A stretch of DNA of 64,000 bases from GCA-002050365 sp038235165. GTDB lineage: Bacteria; Acidobacteriota; Blastocatellia; Pyrinomonadales; Pyrinomonadaceae. The stretch lies in assembly GCA_038235165.1 (NCBI GenBank), contig JBBSUG010000018.1, positions 1 through 64,000 on the forward strand, written 5' to 3'. The position numbers were made by a program, and so were the translations under genes. The notes below the pieces were generated by a model. The model ran no database searches, was not told where the DNA came from, and saw nothing but the letters and a program-made list of their open reading frames with translations. Below, in pieces: positions 34,228 through 41,544 of this stretch. Numbering within the stretch: position 1 is the stretch's first letter; every line of letters starts with the position of its first letter.

Positions 34228-34983
34228 TTATTGTCCATTTTTTTTATTAAAGTGTTCTTGTGCGTTTTTTACGATTTCTTTAATGGTTTTCGATGTTGCT
34301 TCAGGTGAATCTCCTTCCAAAAACATTTCAAGATGCTCATAAAACTCTCTTAATGCCCAACTTCCAGAATGTAATCCGAGAAAATCAAATAATTTGTCCC
34401 ACGTTCTGCCTTTTGCTATCGGGTAGCGTTCATCTAACCAGAACTGAAAAAGTTCCAAATTAATTGCATCAGATGAATTTTCGATTCCCATATCTTTTTC
34501 AGAACAAAGAAATCCATTGCACATTGTCCATACTCCACTAATCCAACGATGATTGCCGAAATATAATGCAGGTTTTTCTTTGATTGGTGCTTCAAATAGG
34601 AAACCAATTAATGTGTTTGATTTCTCAACTTGGTCAGAATTTACGGGAATTTGCTCCGAATTACAAAGTATTAAATCATCCTTACATTCTTCTAGTGCAG
34701 CATCATAAAGCTCAAAATATAAATAAAAGGCTTCTCTTTCATTTTCAGTTAAAAGAAGACACAAACTCGTTATATTATGCCGAGGCAACTGAACCTTGCT
34801 ATTGAACCATTGTCTAAATCTTTCGCGGCTGATTCTGCGACTGAGTTCGGGTTGTTGCCAAAAGTTTCTGGCTAAATTATATCCGACAAAGTAGCTTTCA
34901 ATATCGCTAACAGAATATTTACCTAAATGCTCAATTGGATTTTCTCTAATACGATATAATACTGATTCAAACTCAATAATCAT
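34228..34983 (-). CDS. protein of unknown function
   Basis: A 251-residue soluble protein. The N-terminal part (LYRIRENPIEHLGKYSVSDI, then YFVGYNLARNFW) looks alpha-helical. The middle has LYFGNHRWISGVWTMCNGFL. The C-terminal 80 residues hold WLDERYPIAKGRTWDKLFDFL and an EFYEHLEMFLEG helix. The N-terminal pattern is reminiscent of immunity proteins of polymorphic toxin systems, but no family is recognised. It is AT-rich and convergent with the gene to its left. Confidence 0.65.
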   Translation of the reverse strand: MIIEFESVLYRIRENPIEHLGKYSVSDIESYFVGYNLARNFWQQPELSRRISRERFRQWFNSKVQLPRHNITSLCLLLTENEREAFYLYFELYDAALEECKDDLILCNSEQIPVNSDQVEKSNTLIGFLFEAPIKEKPALYFGNHRWISGVWTMCNGFLCSEKDMGIENSSDAINLELFQFWLDERYPIAKGRTWDKLFDFLGLHSGSWALREFYEHLEMFLEGDSPEATSKTIKEIVKNAQEHFNKKNGQ

Positions 34984-35088
34984 AAGTGAAATTATACCAA
35001 ACTTAACAAATTCGTTGTCTCAAAAACGGACGTTTTTGCAACAGAAACTTATACTTCACCTTTCTATCTATCAGCTAGACTGAAACTT

Positions 35089-35190
35089 TTTCAAAACTCG
35101 TTTCACAATCAAAATTTCAAAAACTAATCCGCTTGATGAGTTTTGAAACACTCTCGTTGAGGCACTGAAAAGTAATCTCGCTTTTCAGCA
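35089..35190. repeat. structured inverted repeats in a gap
   Basis: Between the unknown gene and the O-antigen-ligase-like gene lies an 11-bp perfect inverted repeat, TTTCAAAACTC (35089) with GAGTTTTGAAA (35138). An 8-bp hairpin follows, CTGAAAAG (35165) with CTTTTCAG (35181). They could act as termination or attenuation structures, but neither has a clear T run. Confidence 0.4.
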
Positions 35191-35236
35191 CCACAAGTTT
35201 AGGACACTACCCAGAAAAAATGCGGATAATGTTCCG

Positions 35237-36670
35237 CTAATCAGCATCGGCATTGGTGGTTCGTTTTCTTCCTTTGTCAATCGGTGTCACATTTGCCGTT
35301 TCAATCGGCGCGGTATTTGTCGCCCGCCGTTTTTTATCGTGCAGCCGGTCTTCCGAATCGCGGGATTTTTCACCCGAAAATTTATAACCGCTGGCAACGA
35401 CCATCGAAATCAGTGTGATAAACAGCATCGTCACCGCCGTGATGTGCAGCACGAAATCGAAAATGCTGTGTACCAGAACGGCAAAACAACCCGCGAGTGC
35501 GCCGACGGCGATTCCGCGCCGGTAAATGTTTGTCGTTCGAGTATTTTGCAATCCGGTGCGGAAAAGACTGAATAGAAAAAACGCCCCGATTATTAAGCCG
35601 ACAATCCCGGCATCAGCTAAAATCTGCAAATAATCGTTGTGCGCCTGTTCGACGATTTGCGCCCCGTTGAGCGTGTCAGAAGCCGTGTAAGCGACATCGA
35701 ACGCGCCGAGACCGGCACCGAACGGAAAATTATTTTTGATAACATCCAGTGTGACGCTCCAGATATGTGTCCGATTAGCTGAAAAGTCATCGGACGCGGC
35801 GGTTTCTGCAAATCTGGTCAGCGAAGATTCACCGCCGACCAAAATCGCCCCCGCGATAATCGTTCCTAACAGCAATACTGATAGACCAACTTTGATAAAT
35901 AACTGCGACGAATTTCGCGTTTTGGTCGTCAGAATAATCAAAAAGAAAACTTCCGCGAGAAGTGCAATCAAACCGCCGCGCGAACCGCTTAAAATCAGTG
36001 CAATGCCCATCAGACCAATTGCCGTAACGTATAAAAGCCGCCGATCTTTCGGAACCGCGCCGACGAACATCAAACCCAGCGGGACGGCAATCGCCATTTC
36101 CATATATGCCGCAAAATCGTGCCGGTTGACGAACGACCCGAACGGTACGCCAGACGGGACATCATAAATGCCGTAAATTTTATTTGGGCTGAGAACCGCC
36201 TGCAAAATGGCGAAAAAAGCATAGCCGAAACCGAAAATCGTGATGACCGAAGCCAGCTTTTTTAGACGTTCGGCGGTATTGATAAATGATAGAAAAGCCG
36301 CGAGAAAAATTGCCAGAGCAAGTAGATGAAGTGCCGTCACTTGCGTCCAGAAAGGTTCGAGCGAAATGGTGCGCGGAATGCCGGACACGCCCGCCGTTTC
36401 CGCCAAACTGCCGAACGGGATAATTTGAAATAAAGCGTAAGCGGAAAGTGCGAGAAGCGGAATTTGAATCAAATTGGTATTTAATTTCAAAATGCCGCTC
36501 GAAAAAGCGTCAACCGCCCACAACAGAATGACGACGACCGCCGCGATATAAAAAACGGCGATCACCGGCTGATGCACCGTTCCGTAAGCCAGAGTCGTCA
36601 AGACGAGAGTCGCGCACAGCAGAAAGAATAAAATTTTGCTCGCCCGGGTGTTTTCTAAATCTTTAGTCAT
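35237..36670 (-). CDS. O-antigen ligase/polymerase-like membrane protein
   Basis: A 477-residue protein with about 11–12 transmembrane helices and a basic C-terminal tail. The central periplasmic region carries LSGSRGGLIALLAEVF and NFPFGAGLGAFDVAY, and then EQAHNDYLQILADAGIVGLI, the H-N-x-Y/L-Q motif of the Wzy_C/O-antigen ligase family. It probably polymerises or ligates surface glycan. The TPR protein 20 bases upstream on the same strand is a likely partner. Confidence 0.88.
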   Translation of the reverse strand: MTKDLENTRASKILFFLLCATLVLTTLAYGTVHQPVIAVFYIAAVVVILLWAVDAFSSGILKLNTNLIQIPLLALSAYALFQIIPFGSLAETAGVSGIPRTISLEPFWTQVTALHLLALAIFLAAFLSFINTAERLKKLASVITIFGFGYAFFAILQAVLSPNKIYGIYDVPSGVPFGSFVNRHDFAAYMEMAIAVPLGLMFVGAVPKDRRLLYVTAIGLMGIALILSGSRGGLIALLAEVFFLIILTTKTRNSSQLFIKVGLSVLLLGTIIAGAILVGGESSLTRFAETAASDDFSANRTHIWSVTLDVIKNNFPFGAGLGAFDVAYTASDTLNGAQIVEQAHNDYLQILADAGIVGLIIGAFFLFSLFRTGLQNTRTTNIYRRGIAVGALAGCFAVLVHSIFDFVLHITAVTMLFITLISMVVASGYKFSGEKSRDSEDRLHDKKRRATNTAPIETANVTPIDKGRKRTTNADAD

Positions 36671-36690
36671 TCCAATATATTCGTAAAATT

Positions 36691-37992
36691 TTACTTGACC
36701 TCTTCCAACTTGAAATCGTCATACCAAATGGTTCCGAAAATCGGACATTTATCACCGCAAAGTTCCCGCGCCGTGCGGATGGCGATAGAGTTTTCACCGG
36801 CGGGCGTGGTAAATTCCAGTTTTAACTGCTGCCACTCGCTCGTTCCGGCTGCAAACGGCGGGGTCGCCGTAATGCCGTTGCTGTCGCTGCCGTTGTTGAC
36901 TTCCAGTTTCGGAGTGCCGCCGCTCTTTAAATCTTCCGTTCGCAACCAAAATGTCAGGCGATATTTGGTCGCCGGTTTGACCACCACAATCTGCGTGATG
37001 TTGTAGAGCGTCGCCGCCGTATAACCGCCGAAAGAAACGCGCAAACTCCGGCTTCCTTCGTGTTTTTGCGACGGGTCGAGTTTGACTGAAAGTTTATCGC
37101 CGTTCTGCACGCGCCAACCGAAATAAGTGCCGTTAATGTCTCCGATTGGTTTTTCAAAACCGGCATTTTGAATCGTTTCCGGTTTCGCGTCCGGTTCGAC
37201 TCCGAGACTGCGGTAAAATTCGAGCGCCTGCGGGAAAATCCTTTTTTCGTAAAACGCCAAGGCGATGGTGTTCGCGTAATTGACATTTTCCTGTTTTTCT
37301 TCCGGTGACAAAGTGTTCCATATTCTTAAAGCATCGTCGGCACGCTCTTTGGAAGCGTAAAATCTGGCTAAACCGGCTCTGACGGACGGTGTGCTGCCCG
37401 CAATTTGTTCGAGTTTTTCGGTGTTTTTATCGTAGTAATCCCAAGCCAGCGAAAAAACCTGATCGCGGTAAATCGGATTTGTCTCGGCTGCTTTTTTGAG
37501 TTCGTTGAAGCCGTCGTCACTGCGGTTTCGGCGCAGATAAAAATTGCCCAGCTGCCAGTGCGGATAAGTGTAAGTCGGAGCCAGACTGATGGCGTGAAGA
37601 TAGGCTTTTTCAGCCTCCTCCGCATTTTCCGCCTGTTCGTAGGCACGTCCGAGTTCAACCCACCAGCGAAAATCATTCGGCGAAAGTTTGACGACGTTTT
37701 TATAGCCGTCTATCGTTGCGGCTTCCGAATCGGGCGCAAATATCTCTCGTTTAGTGCCGGCTGACAACCAGCTCGTCAACGGATCCGACGGAGCGAGTTT
37801 AACGGCGAACGCGGCAATTTCACCGGCATTCGGATCGGACGGCGAGGTCAACTGACCCAGCATATTTCCCACTTGCCAGCGCACCGCAAACCATCCGAAG
37901 AGGAGAGCCAACAGAACAGCGGCGACCAATCCGATCCGCACCGGCAGGGCGCGGGCATCTAAAAATTTTATTTGTTCCCGTTGGTTAGACAT
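36691..37992 (-). CDS. membrane-anchored TPR protein with a carbohydrate-binding-like domain
   Basis: A 433-residue protein. An N-terminal anchor helix lies at about residues 16–36 (VRIGLVAAVLLALLFGWFAV). TPR-like repeats follow (FRWWVELGRAYEQAENAEEAEKAYLHAISLAP, then YPHWQLGNFYLRR). The C-terminal ~170 residues are a beta-rich module (NAGFEKPIGDINGTYFGWRV, then SRSLRVSFGG) resembling family 4/9 carbohydrate-binding domains. It heads the operon with the O-antigen-ligase-like gene. A role in exopolysaccharide assembly is inferred. Confidence 0.82.
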   Translation of the reverse strand: MSNQREQIKFLDARALPVRIGLVAAVLLALLFGWFAVRWQVGNMLGQLTSPSDPNAGEIAAFAVKLAPSDPLTSWLSAGTKREIFAPDSEAATIDGYKNVVKLSPNDFRWWVELGRAYEQAENAEEAEKAYLHAISLAPTYTYPHWQLGNFYLRRNRSDDGFNELKKAAETNPIYRDQVFSLAWDYYDKNTEKLEQIAGSTPSVRAGLARFYASKERADDALRIWNTLSPEEKQENVNYANTIALAFYEKRIFPQALEFYRSLGVEPDAKPETIQNAGFEKPIGDINGTYFGWRVQNGDKLSVKLDPSQKHEGSRSLRVSFGGYTAATLYNITQIVVVKPATKYRLTFWLRTEDLKSGGTPKLEVNNGSDSNGITATPPFAAGTSEWQQLKLEFTTPAGENSIAIRTARELCGDKCPIFGTIWYDDFKLEEVK

Positions 37993-38066
37993 TTATTGGA
38001 ATTCTGGACAAAAAATAAAAACTTATCTTGACAATTTCGAGCCGGAAACGCAAATTGGTAAAAATT

Positions 38067-38714
38067 ATGATTACTGCTCAAAAAAAGTTCGCCGTGCAAA
38101 TTATCAACCGGTTAAAAAACGAATATCCCGACGCCCATTGCGCTCTGGTTCATTCAAATGCGTTTGAATTATTGATCGCCACCATTTTATCGGCGCAGTG
38201 TACTGACGTTCGCGTCAACATCGTCACGGCAGACCTTTTTCGCAAATACCGGCAGCCGCAGGATTACGTCGAAGTTTCGCCGCAGGAACTCGAACAGGAT
38301 ATTAAATCAACCGGATTTTACCGCAACAAAGCTAAAAACATTCAAGCCGCGTATGAAAAAATCATCGAAAACTTCGGCGGCGAGATTCCGAAGACGATGG
38401 ACGAACTTTTAACATTAAACGGCGTGGCACGAAAAACGGCGAACGTCGTTCTCGGCAATGCTTTCGGCATCGCTTCCGGCGTGGTCGTTGACACCCACGT
38501 TTCACGTCTGTCCCAGCGTCTCGGCTTGACGGAAGAGACCACACCCGAAAAAATCGAAATCGCCCTCGCCCCAATCGTCCCGAAAAAAGACTGGATAATC
38601 TTCCCGCATCTACTCATCTGGCACGGTCGCGCCGTCTGTCAGGCGCGAAAACCGAAGTGCGCCGAATGTGTTTTGGAAGATTTATGTCCTTCTTCTTTGC
38701 TCAAAATGCGGTGA
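38067..38714 (+). CDS. nth: endonuclease III
   Basis: A 215-residue base-excision DNA glycosylase/AP lyase for oxidised pyrimidines. The ATG at 38067 is preferred over an upstream TTG. Marks: LLIATILSAQCTDVRVN, helix-hairpin-helix LNGVARKTANVVLGNAFG with the catalytic Lys, VVDTHVSRLSQRLGL with the catalytic Asp, and the [4Fe-4S] cysteines C-x6-C-x2-C-x5-C at the end (CQARKPKCAECVLEDLC). Length is normal. It is divergent from the TPR gene. Confidence 0.97.
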   Translation: MITAQKKFAVQIINRLKNEYPDAHCALVHSNAFELLIATILSAQCTDVRVNIVTADLFRKYRQPQDYVEVSPQELEQDIKSTGFYRNKAKNIQAAYEKIIENFGGEIPKTMDELLTLNGVARKTANVVLGNAFGIASGVVVDTHVSRLSQRLGLTEETTPEKIEIALAPIVPKKDWIIFPHLLIWHGRAVCQARKPKCAECVLEDLCPSSLLKMR

Positions 38715-38717
38715 ATC

Positions 38718-38744
38718 AGTGCTGAATGCTGAGTGCTGAGTGCT
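38718..38744. repeat. heptamer tandem repeat
   Basis: Three to four copies of a TGCTGAG/TGCTGAA unit right after the nth stop. It is one of several heptamer repeats in this window. Confidence 0.8.
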
Positions 38745-38921
38745 ATATTGAAATGAACTGTTAAAAAGTTAGGAAAAACAGCGTCTTCCGCAGAAATTTA
38801 TGTTGCTTTTGAATTTGATGTAGCCGATAATTTATCTTGGTATTTTTCATAAACTTTCAGCCGCCGGAAAACGTCAAAGATTCGGTAAAATTTTTCCACA
38901 AAAAAGAGGAGTTACAATCAA

Positions 38922-40361
38922 ATGCAGATCGTTTCGCGCAAAGTCGTTTACGTCAAATTGTCTATTATCGCCGCCGCTGTCGTGTTAGCAGCTTTTTGTT
39001 TTAATAATTTTTCGACGAATTCGGAGAAGGTCAGCGCGTCTTCTTCCGGTCCGGCGGCGGCTCACACGAATGCTCCGGGCGAAACGAACTGTACGCAGTG
39101 TCATACCGGAACCCCGGTGAACGGAGGTTCGGGTAGCGTTATCATCGGCGGTATTCCCGCTAATTATTTGCCGAATCAACAAGTCTCTATTACGACCACG
39201 ATCAGTCAGGAAAGCGCGGTGATTTACGGTTTCCAGTTGACGGCGTTAGACAGTCAGGGCAGACAGGTCGGAACTTTTTCGCTTCCGGCGCAGTCACCGC
39301 AGCAGCTTCAGATCGTCACCGGCATCGTTGGCGGAAATCAGCGAAGATATGTCGAACACACGATTAACGGAATTGTCCCGACCGTTTTCGACACCAAATC
39401 GTGGACTTTTAATTGGAAGGCACCGGCAGAGAGACTAGGAAAAGTCAGTTTTTATATGGCGGGCAACGCCGCCAACAGCGACGGGACGACATCGGGCGAT
39501 ATGATTTATACGACCTCGAAAAGTTCGCTGACCGGCACGGCGACTTCCAGTTTCGATGGCGACGGGAAAAGTGACATTGCCGTCTGGCGACCATCAAACG
39601 GCACCTTTTACAGTCTCAACAGCACCAACGGAAATTTGAAAAGCTCACAGTTCGGGGCAAGCGGCGATAAAATCGTCGCGGGAGATTATGACGGCGACGG
39701 TGTAACCGATTACGCGGTGTGGCGACCGACCAACGGAACGTGGTATGTCAACCGCAGCACTGCCGGATTTACGGCACTCCAATTCGGCGCGAGCGGCGAT
39801 GTGCCGGTGGTCGGCGATTACGACGGCGACGGGAAATCCGATTTCGCGCTTTATCGCCCGTCGAACGGCGTTTGGTACATCAGCCGCAGTTCCGACGGCG
39901 GTTTCACTTCGCAGCAATTCGGCATCAGCACGGACAAAACGGCGCAGGGCGATTACGACGGCGACGGCAAAACCGACATCGCCGTTTATCGCCAGTCAGC
40001 GGGCGCGTGGTACATTCAAAAAAGCCGTGATGGTTTTGCGGGCATACAGTTCGGCGCGACAGAGGATAAACCCGTTCAGGCAGATTACGACGGCGACGGC
40101 AAAACAGACATCGCCGTTTTCCGTCCGTCAAACGGTTCGTGGTATTTACAACGCAGCCGCGACGGTTTCACGGGCGTTCAGTTCGGCGCATCAGCTGATA
40201 AGCCGACTCCCGGCGACTACGACGGCGACGGCAAAGCCGACATCGCCGTCTTCCGCGCCGGTTCGTGGTATCTGCTGAGAAGTTCCGACAATTCCTTTTA
40301 CGGAACAAAATTCGGCGCAAGCGACGATATTCCTGTCCCAACCGGGTATATCTCCAATTGA
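38922..40361 (+). CDS. secreted CxxCH protein with FG-GAP/VCBS-like repeats
   Basis: A 479-residue protein. A signal or anchor helix (residues ~12–27) is followed by a domain with NCTQCHTG (Cys57, Cys60, His61), a CxxCH heme-type motif, and then GFQLTALDSQGRQVGTF and TFNWKAPAERLGKVSFYMAGN. This is the layout of choice-of-anchor V/Reeler-like domains. From residue ~209 it has six copies of a ~45-residue unit containing (Y/F)DGDGK-x-D-(I/F/Y)-A-V-(W/F/Y)-R. The DGDGK loops suit calcium binding. Whether heme is attached is unknown. Probably an extracellular adhesin or surface protein. Confidence 0.85.
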   Translation: MQIVSRKVVYVKLSIIAAAVVLAAFCFNNFSTNSEKVSASSSGPAAAHTNAPGETNCTQCHTGTPVNGGSGSVIIGGIPANYLPNQQVSITTTISQESAVIYGFQLTALDSQGRQVGTFSLPAQSPQQLQIVTGIVGGNQRRYVEHTINGIVPTVFDTKSWTFNWKAPAERLGKVSFYMAGNAANSDGTTSGDMIYTTSKSSLTGTATSSFDGDGKSDIAVWRPSNGTFYSLNSTNGNLKSSQFGASGDKIVAGDYDGDGVTDYAVWRPTNGTWYVNRSTAGFTALQFGASGDVPVVGDYDGDGKSDFALYRPSNGVWYISRSSDGGFTSQQFGISTDKTAQGDYDGDGKTDIAVYRQSAGAWYIQKSRDGFAGIQFGATEDKPVQADYDGDGKTDIAVFRPSNGSWYLQRSRDGFTGVQFGASADKPTPGDYDGDGKADIAVFRAGSWYLLRSSDNSFYGTKFGASDDIPVPTGYISN

Positions 40362-40362
40362 A

Positions 40363-40440
40363 AATTCCAGATTCCAGATTCCAGATTGAAGCAGGTTCTC
40401 CAACTCAGTAATTTGGAATCTGGAATCTGGAATCTGGAAT
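40363..40440. repeat. inverted heptamer repeat hairpin
   Basis: Three ATTCCAG units (40363–40387) face three to four TGGAATC units (40411–40440), forming a long imperfect hairpin between two convergent genes. It may serve as a two-way terminator, and it belongs to the heptamer repeat group. Confidence 0.85.
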
Positions 40441-40443
40441 AGA

Positions 40444-41520
40444 TCAGGGTTTCGTATTCCCCGTCGCGTCAATCGGGACGGGGGCTTCTAAAAACTGCAA
40501 ATTTCTGACACCGACGAGGATTATGCCGTCAACGCGGTCTTTTTGTCCGTCTTGTAATGGATACGCCGTTTCGACCGACACCAGCGGTTGAATCATTCGC
40601 ACCAGCGATGCGTCGTCAACCGCTAAATCACGTTTAGGCTGTTCAAATATCTTGTTATTCCCTGCCGGATTCAAAATATAATTAATCCTAAAATCCACGA
40701 CGTGTTCGGCGATTACGCTGTCAACGAAGGCGGCATTTTGGACACCGAACGCGCGGCGAATCAATTTGCCGTCGGCATCTACGAAATACTGAATCAGCGT
40801 CAGACGTTTCAACGAAGCCGCGCTTTTGCCCAGATTTGTGCCGATCCCTAAAGCTCCGGTCAACCCCAAACTGTTTAAGCCAAGTGCATCGCCGCCGCCC
40901 CAGATAATTTGATTGGTCAGCGGATTGATCGCCGTTACCGTTCCAACCACACCGGTTCCACTGCCGGTGATAAAATATAGTTCCCCGATTTTGAAATTAT
41001 TGATTCGCGCCGCCGGAATATTGATATTGCCGAGATTCAGATTGATCGCGCCAACCGGAATGTCAATCGAAGGAAAACTCTGGTCAATCGAAAGCATCGT
41101 TGTCCGGTCGGTTCGCGCCATCATTTTAGTCGCCAGCAGTGAACCGACGACATCCAAATTTGCCGGCAGATTGGTGTCAGAGATAATCGAACCGACGCTG
41201 ACAAAACCGAGATTGGTCGGGTCCAAATCGGCGATCGAACGAATCGTCAGAAATTTGCTGACGAATAATGTCGGCAGTCTGATGCCTGAAAGACCTTTCA
41301 AACCGTCGCCGACCACCAGAATATCGCGGGTCAAAAATTCCTGCGAATTGCGAAGTCCCTGCGCTGCGGTCGTGATTTGATAATTATTGCTGGCAGTCAC
41401 AATCGTGCCGCGCAGCAATGTAAAAGTCCCTCCCATAATAATCAGCATCACAACCGTCACGATGAGCAGTTCGAGCAGCGAAAACCCGGATTGGCTATTT
41501 TTTATTGTCGTTTTGTGCAT
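40444..41520 (-). CDS. PilW-like minor pseudopilin
   Basis: A 358-residue prepilin. The ATG at 41520 follows GGGGAG. The type III signal SGFSLLELLIVTVVMLIIMG has the Gly/Phe cleavage site and Glu at +5, followed by one long helix. The large C-terminal domain (to ~358) has AGLNSLGLTGALG-like and IEHVVDFRINYILNPAG segments. It follows the PilX-like gene (24 bases) as the last member of the fimT–pilV–pilX–pilW set. Minor pseudopilins start pilus assembly and sit at the tip. Confidence 0.82.
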   Translation of the reverse strand: MHKTTIKNSQSGFSLLELLIVTVVMLIIMGGTFTLLRGTIVTASNNYQITTAAQGLRNSQEFLTRDILVVGDGLKGLSGIRLPTLFVSKFLTIRSIADLDPTNLGFVSVGSIISDTNLPANLDVVGSLLATKMMARTDRTTMLSIDQSFPSIDIPVGAINLNLGNINIPAARINNFKIGELYFITGSGTGVVGTVTAINPLTNQIIWGGGDALGLNSLGLTGALGIGTNLGKSAASLKRLTLIQYFVDADGKLIRRAFGVQNAAFVDSVIAEHVVDFRINYILNPAGNNKIFEQPKRDLAVDDASLVRMIQPLVSVETAYPLQDGQKDRVDGIILVGVRNLQFLEAPVPIDATGNTKP

Positions 41521-41544
41521 ATTCAAAAAATCTCCCCTGGCGGT

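Noticed and set aside
40363..40440. CRISPR array from repeated units
   Set aside because: The units are seven bases and tandem, with no unique spacers and no cas genes. They are heptamer repeats.
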